DNA from: Aureisphaera galaxeae
Lineage (GTDB): Bacteria > Bacteroidota > Bacteroidia > Flavobacteriales > Flavobacteriaceae
Length of the DNA stretch: 64,000 nucleotides
Direction: 5' to 3'
Assembly: GCF_028561275.1 (NCBI RefSeq)
Contig: NZ_JAQQTF010000018.1
Coordinates: 1 to 64,000 of the forward strand
The notes beneath the pieces are model-generated. The model was not told the origin of the DNA and did no database searches. It saw only the letters and a program-made list of their open reading frames with translations. Of this stretch, positions 25,674 through 36,118 are shown piece by piece (the stretch's first letter is position 1; every line of letters begins with the position of its first letter). A program made the position numbers and the translations under genes.

Positions 25674-28600
25674 TTAGTTTCCAAAATTGTATCGAAGTGT
25701 TAATCCACTTCTAATGGTGGTCTGTGGGAATGCTGTAGAAATAGCATACTCCGAGAACGTATGGTCGTAGTAGAACAAGGCCGTTAGGTTTTTGCTCAAG
25801 GCATAATCTGCCGAGAATTGCAATCCATAAATAGTCTGTCCTGCCGTTACCTGATTATTGTTAATGTCTAAGTATCGGATAATGGTCTTGTTATCACGAA
25901 CGGACATATCTAACTTAAAGTTAAGGTCGCTGGTAATGATCTTCTTCTTACCACCAAAATTGGTTCCAATCTTAAGGTCCTTAACTCGGTATCCCAACCC
26001 TAGAATGATTTCGTCTCCGATAATTTCCGTAAGGAGGTTGTTAGCAAAACTCAAAGAAAGCGCTCTATCCTTTCTGTACTCCGCCAATATCTTCACAGAG
26101 TTCTGCATTTCGAAGTCTACACGAACCAGTGGAGAGAACTGCTCTGTAAGGTTCACGTTGTTCAAGAACGTTTCACTTTTGAAGTTCCCTGCCTGATCCA
26201 AGGCTGTAGGATCATTTCTATCAAAATCCAAGTTCGTCTGGAACTGATTTACCGTATACGAGGAACGATATCCATGCTGAATGGAGAATCGCTTAAAGTT
26301 CTTTTTGAACCACTTTATATTCATGAGTCCCGTATACTTCAAGTCCCAGTTAGGCATTGGGAAATCCCTGAATAAACCGGTTTTCTCTTTAGAGGCATCA
26401 CTTCCTTTATATGCCGAAAGGAAGGAAGTCAATAATACATTCTGACTTGTAGGCCCAAATCCAACAGGGAAATTGGTCTCAGGATCGATCGAATACTGAT
26501 ACTCCCCTGGATTTTCGGCCGCAAAATTACGCGCCAAACGATCGGCTACCGTAAATCTATTGTTTCGGAAATCCTCGAACGCATCACTTCCATTCTCATC
26601 ACTGTTTCCAAAGGCTGTCTTAATAAGCACCGTAGAAATATTGAAGTTACCAAAGGTATTCGGAGTTAAGGAACGATACAGTCCGTCTTCCACAATATAA
26701 TTCTCGGCATAGTTTTCTGAATAAGCACGGTTACCGTTAATGTCGATCTTAAGGTCGGGGATCAGCTCAATATTGGCTTGATAATCCAACTGTCGACTCT
26801 CCACTTCGGTATACTGCTCGTTAAACTCTGGATAAAGGGTTAACCAACCTTTTCGGGCCGCGAGGTCCCTAATCTCCGCCTGACTACCAAACACAAAGCC
26901 AGTGGTAGGCTTCAATGTTCCAGCAAAACCAATGGAAGGTGTATAACCCGGTAAGAAAATACCGTTGTTTTCTTGGTAGTTAATTCCCACTTTCTTCACC
27001 ATAGTAGCCAAGCCAATCAAAGTATTTGCTGCTTTGGCTCCTACACTCAATGAACTGGATGAACTACCAGCATTTTGCCCACCAGTACTTCTATTAATTC
27101 TCCCTATTCTGGAAAGCTTATCATTCACTGCTTTTCCAGTTTCAGATTCAGCACTTTCTTCTTTGCCTCCATCTTTACCTCCGCCATCTTTTCCACCACG
27201 GCCACCGCCTCGACTGTCTCCGCCACGCTCATTTCCACTACCTGCCCCATTTCTGGCATCACGACCACGTCGTGTACTCTTCTTAATCTTTGTCAACCCA
27301 ATATAACGATAGAAGTTTTTCATATCGAAGGTAGAGTTGATTCTGTGCGTACTGGCATTCTGAATGGAGTTCCCCAAGTTATATACAATGGGATCTCCAT
27401 TGTCTTGAGGTATTACAACATTGCTGAAAAGATCACTTCCATCCTGCCATTGGTAATCCCCTTGATAACTATAGGTAGCTCGTATCCACTTTAACCAAGG
27501 GAACTTCGCTGTCGGCAAATCGTAATTGATCTGTAACGATTGGAAATGCTGGTTGGGATCTCCAATGTCGAAGAAGCCATCCCAAATACCTACCGAATTA
27601 TCTGTAATGTAGCTTATACTTCCATCGGCTTGTTGCTCTGGATTAATGTAGTTGGTTACAATTCGGTTGTTAGCCGCATTGAAATTGAAACGCAGCGACT
27701 TGGTCAAATTGTAGTTGATCGCGTACTGCCAATCGAACAAGAAGTTACGTTGGTACAAGGTCGGAATACCAATGTTTCCAGGTAATAAATTAAGCTCACG
27801 GAACTTCTGCTCGTTGTATTGACGCACAATATTGGAACTTACAGAAATATTAGACGGCAACGGATTAAAGTTCAAATCCTTAAGGAACTGCCAGTATTTA
27901 CTTCTGAAAATAGAATCGTTTTTCTTGAACGGCTCAATGGATTTTTGAGGGAAGCTATAATCATAGGTAGCTCCTACACGTACATTCTGATCCAGAGATT
28001 CTTCAATTTCGAAATCATTATGATCCACTTGATTATAAGAATACGAGAAAGTAAAGTTCTCGATATCGTACGGCATAGGTTTCTTATCTGTAGACGTACG
28101 CTCTTTACGAACCCCAATAAAGTTGATACTTTGACGCTTGGTATAATCTACCGCTTGGTCCTTATACGCATCCTTAAGATTTTCGTCCGTCTCATTATCG
28201 ATACGTGTATCCAATTCTATATCCTGTAATTCAGGGTCGAATTTCGGGGTAATAAATTCTTCTCCAATTCCGTAGTTAAATGGTAGGTTGATTCCCCATT
28301 TCTTCGGTAATAATTGACCTAAGTTGAAGTTGGTTACCACATCGTACAAACGGGTATCTTCTAGACTACGTTGATTCGGTCCTTGGTCTATAGAACCAAA
28401 TCCGATAGTACTAATACTTCCTGTTGCACTTACATTGGCGAAATCGGCAAGGTTGGCATCTACATTGGCTACAGCAGCCCATCCACCTTTATTGTCCAAT
28501 TCGGAAAGACGCAATTCGTTAAACCATGCTTCTCCACAAATGTTAGAATTGGTACGATTACGAAGACCAATCATGATGACACGTACATTTCCGAAACTTG

Positions 28601-31600
28601 GATTTCCTTTAATACCGAATCTAAATTTAGGATCGGCATCAATAACTCCTTCGTCTGCATAACGTACACCAGCCGCATCGGCGGGCATCAATCCATCTTG
28701 GGTAGAACTTACGGCAATACTCTTCAGTTCCTGAAGTGCCGATAATGGGAACTCCATACGGTTATCACTTGGCCAAACAATTTCGGCATCTGCATCGGTC
28801 GGGTTCGGTAAATTAGGTGAAACCTTCAACGGCATTTCAATTTCGTAGAAACTGGTGTTCAAGTCGGTTCCCAATCGGATGAATGCATGCATCTCATCAT
28901 CTGCCAAACCAAACCCCGATTCTTCATCGGCTTCGGCATGAATGAACATCTCCAAGTTTTTATACTGACGCATATCCACATTAAAGTTCTTGTACACTGC
29001 ACGGGCATCGTCTGGCTCTAATTCGCAAACGCGAAGTGCCAAAGATTGTTCATCCTGACGGATGATGTTATTATTTTGATTCAATTCCTCACGGAATACC
29101 CCTGGAGGAATTACATAATTACTGTTCTGAATAATACCAACCGCTTCGTTTTCGAAAGTGGTGTTATCGTTCTCGTTAGGTTCCAGATTATTCGCCACAT
29201 CCAAAGAACCAGCATAACGTCTATAGTCACCGCGGAATAGCTCAAGGGTTCCCAAACGAAGTACTGTGGGCTGCTCAAATTCAGACACGAACATACGCAT
29301 GAAACGGATCGATCTAAAGTCGGCAATACCATTCACCGCTTGAGTCGGTTCATTCAACGGAATACGGAACTGAATCCAACGTACTGGAATTTCATCGTTA
29401 GTTTGGGTGGTTACCTGAATTTCCTTAACATCGGTTACATACTGCGTATTATCGGCGTTCATTCCCGGCACTAAGTCAATCTCGTACTGGAAGTAACTAT
29501 CTACCGTGTTCATGGTATTGTCACGGTTCACATCCTCCACATCGGGCTGGGCATTGTTACCACGATCTGTATTACTTACAGCCTCAGGAGAGTTACCATC
29601 CGTACCATTATAACGACGGTAACGATTCAAAATAGAACCGTCTGCTTGAAGGAAATACTGATAGTTATCACGAGCTGGATCTTCTCCAGCGAATCGCGAT
29701 ACAATAGCATTCACATTTGGGAATGCACTGGTGGCCTCAAAGGCATCACTCTTTCCATCGAATCCAACATCCTGATTGGTTCGCTCTTCCCCTAAGGTAC
29801 TAAAGGTATAGATGAGCGATTGGTTAAGCGGCACTTTAGCGACATTGGTCTCTAAGGTATTTAACGTACCTCCGTCTTCTGGTAATCCGTTCTCATATTG
29901 CTTACGACCATCTTTCAGGATATCCTCGGAAACATTACCAAGGTTGAAGGTTAATTTTCCACCCTGATTGGTTCCGGTTTCATCGTAAATAAATGGATCC
30001 ATTAACCAGAACTGAATGTACTCCACATTAGAGCGCTCAAAATCGGTAGTGGTTAATTGACGCATGATCCCACCAAAGTTTCTTTCCGGGTTTTGAAGCG
30101 TATTCAAATCACCCAAATTACTTTCGGTAGATCGGTAGTTATAAGGTCCCCTTTCGTTCGGGTAGTATGCCAAGTCTAAGGTAAATAAAGCTTGCGTCTG
30201 CCCCTGAATCAAATCCTGATCTGGGAAGATTTCGTCTCGGAATACCCTTCTGGTGAACGGAGAAGAAAGATCCGTATCCGTTATTCCGTCGGGACGCTGC
30301 CCGCTATAGAAAACAGGGTCGATTGTATACCAGTTTAACAAGGCACGACGGTCGTTAGAACCAATCGCATCTACAGGAACTTCTTCTACACCATTGTCTG
30401 CTATGCGTCCAAATCCGTTAGGTACACTGGAAAGCGTCCAAGTAAGCGGTGCACTAATATCAATAGCGGTTTGTGCCGCTTCGAAATCATCGATATACGA
30501 GGTGGTTTTTCCATCGAAATCGGAAACCCTAGGTGCTCCAGGTAGTAGGTAAGCTGCTTCTGCTCTTACGGCTACATTAGAAGCAACATCGGTGTCGATG
30601 TTTGGTAATTTGTTTACCAATCGGGTTAGGAAAGGAACTTCAGTAGAATACTGAAGGTTCAATCCAAACATGGTATTGTTGATAGGCTCTGTATTGAAAG
30701 CCGACTTTTGGGTAAGTGGGCGTTCGTTCAAATTCAAGAAAGTACCTCCCAATTGGAAGTTGTTACTGAATCTGTGTTGCACATCGAACCCAGTAAATCT
30801 TCGGGTTTGCTGTCCGAACAACGTATTGTTCTCCGTGGTAATATTAATAGGAGTATTCGAATTTTGAAGTGCTGGGTCTAAGATCTGAACACGTCCTAAC
30901 TGATAGTTTACGGTATAATCTACTCCCTCTACAAGGGTTCTTCCTCCAGCCGTAACGGTTACAGATCCTGGTGGAATGTTAAAGGCTCCAATCGGAATTC
31001 CATCGGATCCCGTGGATTTATACGTTCCTCGTAATTGGAATTTGTTCTTATCACTGTCTTCCTGCTCTGCCACAATCTTCGTAGAACGGTACATCGTTCT
31101 AAATACATACTTGGCTTGGTTGGCGTTGTAACTGGAAGGTATATCATAGTCCTGACCTCCTCCGGGCGCATCCAGCTTATTAAATAAGAACTCCCCGAAT
31201 GGCTCAACACTGGTAAAGATGATACGTCCATTTTGCTGATCGACCGTAATGCCGGGATAGAAATCGAAGAAACCGTCTCCCCCGTCTTGTGGGTCATTGT
31301 TAAAGTTCAATTGATCTACATTGAACAGTCGTAATAGCACTTCATCGGTAAGCACCTCATCGGGAATATCACCGGGAATTTCTTCCACTGGGAAACCATC
31401 ACTTCCATCGGCAGGTGTAATGTAGTTTAATGGAGAAGGGTCTGTATACAATATATTCAATCGGAAATCTTCTTGTTCCAATTGGAAAGCACCGATAGGA
31501 TAGATGTTTTTCATCATGATATCCCAAACTGGCTCATTTACATTGGTGATATTACTTTTTAGAAGTTTTACTACCAAGTTTTGCGGGATCCCGATTTCGT

Positions 31601-33098
31601 TCTGATCCGGGTCTGGATCAGGATCTGGAATTCCGCCAGGAAGTGGTCCTCCCGTGGCATCTACACCATCGGTAGAAAACTCCCCTACTTGGAACACCCT
31701 TCCGTTAACAGTGAACTGGAAAGCCACCCCTAATACCTCATCATTGTTAAGGCGCTGGTTTAGGGAGATATATCCTAATTGGGAATTCAGTTGATATTCA
31801 TTGGTCTGTAGTCTTCTTGCGTTTTCCAAGGTCACATAATCGATCCCATCGGCCACCTGAACCCCGCTAAAACCATTGGAAACACTAGCGATGTCACGGA
31901 TCTGCTCCGTAAGAATACTTTGCTCACTGGCATTGTCAATTCCAAAAGGGTTGAAGTCGTTATTGCCGTTATCGGGGAAGGCATTACGCGAAGCATTGAT
32001 AAATCCACCCGGCACATTATTCAAACCAATATTGGAAATATCGGATTCCCCAATATCCTGAAGTGCGACAATATTACGCACATCGTTGGTCGTATTGTTT
32101 CGGTTGGTAATCCAAACTTCGATACGGGTAATCTGAACGTTGGAATTAATGAAAGGATACTGTTGCAATACGCGATCGTAGTTATCCCTAAAGTAATGCG
32201 AAAGGAAGAAGTGACGGTTTTCGTCATAGTCCAAAGCAAATAGTTCGTATTCTGTAACGGTCGCTCCTCCTTCGGCCACTACCGAACGGGTTTCCGATCG
32301 TTGTTCCGAAAATACTCCGGTAATGGTGGTCTTACCAAATTGCAATTCGGTCTTTACCCCAAAAAGACTCTGCGCTCCCTGAATTAGGGAACTATTCAAT
32401 GGCATACTTACGTTACCCACTTCAATCTTCTGAATGATATCATCCTCGGTAGGGGTATACTCCAATTTGATGATATTCTGAAAGTCGAAGGTAGACTGCG
32501 TATCGTAATTCGCTGTTACCTGAAGTCGTTCTCCCACTTTACCCAATAAACTTAGACTAATTCTCTGATCGAAATCGAAAGAAAGATTACTTCGGTTTCG
32601 CGGGGAGAAGGATGGGTTATCCTGTTTCGTGTACAGTATCCCCAAGTCCATTTCTACGGTACCTTGAGGAATTACTTCGATGGTATTTCCGCCAAATACG
32701 CTTTCAAAAAAGCTGGAGTTAACGTAAAAAGTAGGTAGTAAATTCTTTTGAGCTTCTTCGGCCCCGTCCTTACGACCATCGGCTGCGTCTATCTTTTCTT
32801 TGAAGTACGCCTTCATTTGCTCCTTCATCACCAATTCCTGGTATTCTTCGGGCGTTAGGATTACAGGGTAAGAAATATTGATGTCGCCCAAGGTACGCGT
32901 TAAGATGTAACGCTCCGTAATGGGGTCGTACGTGTACAGATTTTGGATGCTATTGGGGTCGGGAAGATCCAAACGGCCCATGGTAGAGCCTGTAGCTGTG
33001 GTATCCTGTGAGAATAATTGATTCGTAGTTAGAAGCAATATCCCCAAAATTATAATTTTCGCTAAACTGTATCTCGAATCGTAATGTTTTGTACTCAA
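25674..33098 (-). CDS. sprA: SprA, giant outer-membrane translocon of type IX secretion / gliding
   Basis: 2474 residues, close to the roughly 2400 of known SprA. A signal peptide ending LFSQ (about residue 31) is followed by SprA-type sequence to the C-terminus (SGLTLRYNFGN). SprA is the 36-strand beta-barrel that carries T9SS cargo across the outer membrane and supports gliding. The start is a TTG three bases after the ruvA stop; no ATG is near, so translational coupling is likely. A Gly/Arg/Lys/Asp and then Ser-rich low-complexity stretch at about 1944-2012 looks like a flexible loop insertion. Cargo candidates in this window are the adhesin at the left edge and the DM13 protein. Confidence 0.95.
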   Translation of the reverse strand: MSTKHYDSRYSLAKIIILGILLLTTNQLFSQDTTATGSTMGRLDLPDPNSIQNLYTYDPITERYILTRTLGDINISYPVILTPEEYQELVMKEQMKAYFKEKIDAADGRKDGAEEAQKNLLPTFYVNSSFFESVFGGNTIEVIPQGTVEMDLGILYTKQDNPSFSPRNRSNLSFDFDQRISLSLLGKVGERLQVTANYDTQSTFDFQNIIKLEYTPTEDDIIQKIEVGNVSMPLNSSLIQGAQSLFGVKTELQFGKTTITGVFSEQRSETRSVVAEGGATVTEYELFALDYDENRHFFLSHYFRDNYDRVLQQYPFINSNVQITRIEVWITNRNNTTNDVRNIVALQDIGESDISNIGLNNVPGGFINASRNAFPDNGNNDFNPFGIDNASEQSILTEQIRDIASVSNGFSGVQVADGIDYVTLENARRLQTNEYQLNSQLGYISLNQRLNNDEVLGVAFQFTVNGRVFQVGEFSTDGVDATGGPLPGGIPDPDPDPDQNEIGIPQNLVVKLLKSNITNVNEPVWDIMMKNIYPIGAFQLEQEDFRLNILYTDPSPLNYITPADGSDGFPVEEIPGDIPDEVLTDEVLLRLFNVDQLNFNNDPQDGGDGFFDFYPGITVDQQNGRIIFTSVEPFGEFLFNKLDAPGGGQDYDIPSSYNANQAKYVFRTMYRSTKIVAEQEDSDKNKFQLRGTYKSTGSDGIPIGAFNIPPGSVTVTAGGRTLVEGVDYTVNYQLGRVQILDPALQNSNTPINITTENNTLFGQQTRRFTGFDVQHRFSNNFQLGGTFLNLNERPLTQKSAFNTEPINNTMFGLNLQYSTEVPFLTRLVNKLPNIDTDVASNVAVRAEAAYLLPGAPRVSDFDGKTTSYIDDFEAAQTAIDISAPLTWTLSSVPNGFGRIADNGVEEVPVDAIGSNDRRALLNWYTIDPVFYSGQRPDGITDTDLSSPFTRRVFRDEIFPDQDLIQGQTQALFTLDLAYYPNERGPYNYRSTESNLGDLNTLQNPERNFGGIMRQLTTTDFERSNVEYIQFWLMDPFIYDETGTNQGGKLTFNLGNVSEDILKDGRKQYENGLPEDGGTLNTLETNVAKVPLNQSLIYTFSTLGEERTNQDVGFDGKSDAFEATSAFPNVNAIVSRFAGEDPARDNYQYFLQADGSILNRYRRYNGTDGNSPEAVSNTDRGNNAQPDVEDVNRDNTMNTVDSYFQYEIDLVPGMNADNTQYVTDVKEIQVTTQTNDEIPVRWIQFRIPLNEPTQAVNGIADFRSIRFMRMFVSEFEQPTVLRLGTLELFRGDYRRYAGSLDVANNLEPNENDNTTFENEAVGIIQNSNYVIPPGVFREELNQNNNIIRQDEQSLALRVCELEPDDARAVYKNFNVDMRQYKNLEMFIHAEADEESGFGLADDEMHAFIRLGTDLNTSFYEIEMPLKVSPNLPNPTDADAEIVWPSDNRMEFPLSALQELKSIAVSSTQDGLMPADAAGVRYADEGVIDADPKFRFGIKGNPSFGNVRVIMIGLRNRTNSNICGEAWFNELRLSELDNKGGWAAVANVDANLADFANVSATGSISTIGFGSIDQGPNQRSLEDTRLYDVVTNFNLGQLLPKKWGINLPFNYGIGEEFITPKFDPELQDIELDTRIDNETDENLKDAYKDQAVDYTKRQSINFIGVRKERTSTDKKPMPYDIENFTFSYSYNQVDHNDFEIEESLDQNVRVGATYDYSFPQKSIEPFKKNDSIFRSKYWQFLKDLNFNPLPSNISVSSNIVRQYNEQKFRELNLLPGNIGIPTLYQRNFLFDWQYAINYNLTKSLRFNFNAANNRIVTNYINPEQQADGSISYITDNSVGIWDGFFDIGDPNQHFQSLQINYDLPTAKFPWLKWIRATYSYQGDYQWQDGSDLFSNVVIPQDNGDPIVYNLGNSIQNASTHRINSTFDMKNFYRYIGLTKIKKSTRRGRDARNGAGSGNERGGDSRGGGRGGKDGGGKDGGKEESAESETGKAVNDKLSRIGRINRSTGGQNAGSSSSSLSVGAKAANTLIGLATMVKKVGINYQENNGIFLPGYTPSIGFAGTLKPTTGFVFGSQAEIRDLAARKGWLTLYPEFNEQYTEVESRQLDYQANIELIPDLKIDINGNRAYSENYAENYIVEDGLYRSLTPNTFGNFNISTVLIKTAFGNSDENGSDAFEDFRNNRFTVADRLARNFAAENPGEYQYSIDPETNFPVGFGPTSQNVLLTSFLSAYKGSDASKEKTGLFRDFPMPNWDLKYTGLMNIKWFKKNFKRFSIQHGYRSSYTVNQFQTNLDFDRNDPTALDQAGNFKSETFLNNVNLTEQFSPLVRVDFEMQNSVKILAEYRKDRALSLSFANNLLTEIIGDEIILGLGYRVKDLKIGTNFGGKKKIITSDLNFKLDMSVRDNKTIIRYLDINNNQVTAGQTIYGLQFSADYALSKNLTALFYYDHTFSEYAISTAFPQTTIRSGLTLRYNFGN

Positions 33099-33101
33099 TT
33101 C

Positions 33102-33683
33102 CTACAAATTTTTTAAGGCCTGTTTAATGATCATTTCCACCGATGCATTTGGATCTTCTTTGATGACCAAATTACAAGCTTTTTCGGCTTGTTTTCTTGC
33201 AAAGCCCAAGGTCTCCAATGCAGATAACGCTTCATTCTTATTCGTATTGCTCGAAACGGAAGAAACATCCTCTAAGCCATATACTTTTAAAATCTTATCC
33301 TTAATGTCAAGAACTACCCGCTGCGCTGTTTTGGCCCCAATCCCTTTGATGGATTGAATGGTGGCCACGTCTTCGCCGGCGATTGCTTCTTTTACCTGAT
33401 CTGGACTTAGGGAAGAAAGCATGGTCCTTGCTGTACTTGCCCCAACTCCTGAAACGGAAATTAACAATCTGAATATTTCGCGTTCCAATTGACTGGAAAA
33501 TCCATACAAAGTATGAGAATCCTCGCGAACCAACAAATGTGTAAACAACTTCACATTTTCGGATTCGGGGAGTTGCGAAAATGTGTGTAACGAAATGTTC
33601 AAAAAATAACCCACACCATTGCAGTCTACAACAACACTGGTCGGGTTTTTCTCAACAAGTCTTCCCTGTAAATGGGTAATCAT
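33102..33683 (-). CDS. ruvA: Holliday junction DNA helicase subunit RuvA
   Basis: 193 residues. The OB-fold domain I (MITHLQGRLVEKNPTSVVVD), helix-hairpin-helix motifs (ISVSGVGASTARTMLS and IKGIGAKTAQRVVLD) and the C-terminal domain III (ALETLGFARKQAEKA) are in the usual order. It binds four-way junctions as a tetramer and loads the RuvB motor encoded at 39443-40465. First gene of the run leading into sprA. Confidence 0.96.
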   Translation of the reverse strand: MITHLQGRLVEKNPTSVVVDCNGVGYFLNISLHTFSQLPESENVKLFTHLLVREDSHTLYGFSSQLEREIFRLLISVSGVGASTARTMLSSLSPDQVKEAIAGEDVATIQSIKGIGAKTAQRVVLDIKDKILKVYGLEDVSSVSSNTNKNEALSALETLGFARKQAEKACNLVIKEDPNASVEMIIKQALKNL

Positions 33684-33684
33684 T

Positions 33685-33741
33685 TGTTAACATCAAGTTA
33701 ATTGCCCAAATATAGTATAATTATTTGCAAGTGTTAACATC
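33685..33741. repeat. Direct repeat TGTTAACATC flanking the ruvA-sprA promoter
   Basis: The 10-mer TGTTAACATC occurs at 33685-33694 and again at 33732-33741, 47 bases apart and on both sides of the -7 box. It contains the palindrome GTTAAC. A regulator site is possible; chance similarity in AT-rich DNA cannot be excluded. Confidence 0.35.
33707..33714 (-). promoter_or_regulatory. -7 box for ruvA-sprA
   Basis: Minus strand TATATTTG, a perfect TAnnTTTG, 23 bases upstream of the ruvA ATG. There is no well-spaced TTG for a -33 element. Confidence 0.45.
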
Positions 33742-33762
33742 GCAAATATGAAATTAAAACTG

Positions 33763-36066
33763 TTATTTTTTGCCTTTTTTCGCGGCTTCTTTGGCTCGTT
33801 TTTCCTTCTGCTGGGCGTCTACCACGGCGATTGCCGTCATATTTACAATTTCCTCTACGCTAGCGCCTAATTGTAAAATATGGACTGGCTTCTTCATTCC
33901 AAGCATAATAGGCCCGATGGACTCCACCCCTTTTTGCTCTTTCAGCGTCTTGTAATTACTGTTGGCAGAATCCAAATTTGGGAAAATGAGGGCATTCACT
34001 TTTTTGCCGGCCAACTTGGAAAAAGGGAACTTGCTTTTCATCATTTCCATGTTCAAAGCAAAATCGGTTTGCACTTCTCCATCTACGATCATATCGGGAT
34101 TGGACTTATGAAGCATAGCTACCGCCTGTCGTACTTTTGCGGCATGTGGATCTTTGGAGGAACCAAAATTGGCATAGGAAATCATAGCAATGACAGGCTC
34201 AAGACCAAACATCTTCAACGTATAGTTGGTCATTTGGGCAATATTCGCCAATTCCTTGGCGGTTGGATCAATGTTGATGGAAGAATCCGAAATAAACACA
34301 GGCCCTTTTCCGGTAAGCATCAGGTTAGTCGTGGCCACTTTATCCACTCCCTCGAATTTACCAATGGTTTCCAGAACGGGTCGTAACACCGTTGGATAAG
34401 CCCGTGCATATCCGGAGATCATCCCATCGGCATCCCCTTCGTTAACCATCATGGCTGCGAAGTAATTCCGTTCACGCATTAATCGTTTGGCGTCGTAATG
34501 AGTTACTCCACTGCGCTTGCGTTGTTGCCAATATTGCATGGCGTATTCGTTCCGCTTATCCCGCTGCTCGTCACTCTTAGGATCTAAAATCTCCATTTCT
34601 TCTTCGAAATCCAGTTCCCTCATCAATTCTTCGATAACGGCTTTTCTTCCGAGAAGTATAGGAATTGCCACTCCTTCTTCGTGTACAATCTGAGCAGCTT
34701 TCAAGACATCCAAATGATCGGCTTCCGCGAATACAATCTTCTTAGGATTGGTTCGCGCACGATCCATAAGCAAGCGTGTAATTTTATTATCGCTTCCCAT
34801 GCGTTCGCGAAGTTCTTCTTCGTATCGCTCCCAATCTTTAATAGGTTCTGTGGCCACTCCACTTTCCATGGCAGCTTTGGCCACTGCGGGTGGTATCTTC
34901 TCGATCAACCGTGGATCGAAAGGCTTAGGGATAATATAGTCGTCCCCAAAGGCCAATTTTGTTTCACTATAGGCAATATTTACTTGTTCCGGCACCGGTT
35001 CTTTGGCCAATGCAGCCAACGCTTGCACAGCGGCCATCTTCATCTCTTCGTTAATCTTGGTCGCACGCACATCTAAGGCACCCCTAAAAATGAAAGGGAA
35101 TCCGAGTACATTGTTCACTTGGTTGGGATGATCGCTTCGCCCCGTAGCCATAATGATATCATCCCTTGTCTTACAGGCCAGTTTATAGCCAATCTCTGGA
35201 TCGGGATTGGCCATTGCAAAAACGATAGGACGAGCGGCCATGGTGGTAAGCATTTCCGGACTTACGATATCGGCAATGGAAAGCCCCACAAAGACATCGG
35301 CATCTTTCATGGCTTCCTTTAAGGTGTCAATCTTTCTGGCTGTAGCGAATTCGGCTTTTTCTTCAGTAAGGGTATCGCGATCCTTTCGGATGACTCCCTT
35401 ACTATCCAACATCACAATATTTTCGGAACTAGCACCACAGGCTTTGTAAAGGCGCGTACAAGAAACGGCAGCGGCACCCGCACCACTGATCACAATCTTC
35501 ACCTTAGCGATGTCCTTTTCGGCCAACTCCAAAGCATTCAAAAGCGCGGCAGCAGAAATGATGGCTGTTCCATGCTGATCATCATGCATTACAGGAATAT
35601 TCAATTCCTCTTTCAGTCTTCTTTCTATTTCAAAAGCTTCGGGCGCTTTAATATCTTCCAAATTAATCCCTCCGAAAGTGGGAGCAATATTCTTCACCGT
35701 AGCAATGAACTCATCTACATTTTCGGTGTTCACTTCCACATCGAACACATCGATATCCGCAAAAATCTTGAACAGCAGTCCTTTTCCTTCCATGACCGGT
35801 TTGGATGCCTCAGGACCAATATTCCCAAGACCCAATACTGCTGTTCCGTTAGAAATAACAGCTACAAGGTTTCCTTTGTTGGTGTATTTGTAGACATTGT
35901 TGGTATCCTTATCTATTTCCAAACAGGGCTCTGCTACCCCGGGAGAGTAGGCCAAGGCCAAATCCCTTTGGGTTGCATATTTCTTGGTGGGAACTACCTG
36001 TATCTTACCCGGCTTGGGCTTAGCATGATATAATAGCGCTTCCCGTCTTTTACTTTGCTTACTCAT
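33763..36066 (-). CDS. maeB: NADP-dependent malic enzyme with phosphotransacetylase-like domain
   Basis: 767 residues, the standard length of the long hybrid enzyme. The N-terminal malic domain (about 1-430) has YSPGVAEPC and MHDDQHGTAIISAAALLNAL plus a Rossmann region. The C-terminal part (about 435-760) is phosphotransacetylase-like (ARTNPKKIVFAEADHLDVLKAA). It oxidatively decarboxylates malate to pyruvate with NADP+; the C-terminal domain is regulatory in known members and usually binds acetyl-CoA. The tail is Lys-rich. It stands alone with its own -7 box. Confidence 0.95.
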   Translation of the reverse strand: MSKQSKRREALLYHAKPKPGKIQVVPTKKYATQRDLALAYSPGVAEPCLEIDKDTNNVYKYTNKGNLVAVISNGTAVLGLGNIGPEASKPVMEGKGLLFKIFADIDVFDVEVNTENVDEFIATVKNIAPTFGGINLEDIKAPEAFEIERRLKEELNIPVMHDDQHGTAIISAAALLNALELAEKDIAKVKIVISGAGAAAVSCTRLYKACGASSENIVMLDSKGVIRKDRDTLTEEKAEFATARKIDTLKEAMKDADVFVGLSIADIVSPEMLTTMAARPIVFAMANPDPEIGYKLACKTRDDIIMATGRSDHPNQVNNVLGFPFIFRGALDVRATKINEEMKMAAVQALAALAKEPVPEQVNIAYSETKLAFGDDYIIPKPFDPRLIEKIPPAVAKAAMESGVATEPIKDWERYEEELRERMGSDNKITRLLMDRARTNPKKIVFAEADHLDVLKAAQIVHEEGVAIPILLGRKAVIEELMRELDFEEEMEILDPKSDEQRDKRNEYAMQYWQQRKRSGVTHYDAKRLMRERNYFAAMMVNEGDADGMISGYARAYPTVLRPVLETIGKFEGVDKVATTNLMLTGKGPVFISDSSINIDPTAKELANIAQMTNYTLKMFGLEPVIAMISYANFGSSKDPHAAKVRQAVAMLHKSNPDMIVDGEVQTDFALNMEMMKSKFPFSKLAGKKVNALIFPNLDSANSNYKTLKEQKGVESIGPIMLGMKKPVHILQLGASVEEIVNMTAIAVVDAQQKEKRAKEAAKKGKK

Positions 36067-36086
36067 GGAAGTATTTTTAAGACTTA

Positions 36087-36094
36087 CAAAGGTA
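36087..36094 (-). promoter_or_regulatory. -7 box for maeB
   Basis: Minus strand TACCTTTG, a perfect TAnnTTTG, 20 bases before the maeB ATG. No well-placed -33 TTG. Confidence 0.45.
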
Positions 36095-36118
36095 ACTGAC
36101 CCTTGGAAATAGGGAAAG

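Noticed and set aside
27080-27270. Possible frameshift or insertion in sprA at the low-complexity Gly/Ser region
   Set aside because: The frame stays open and SprA-type sequence continues on both sides; an in-frame loop is sufficient.
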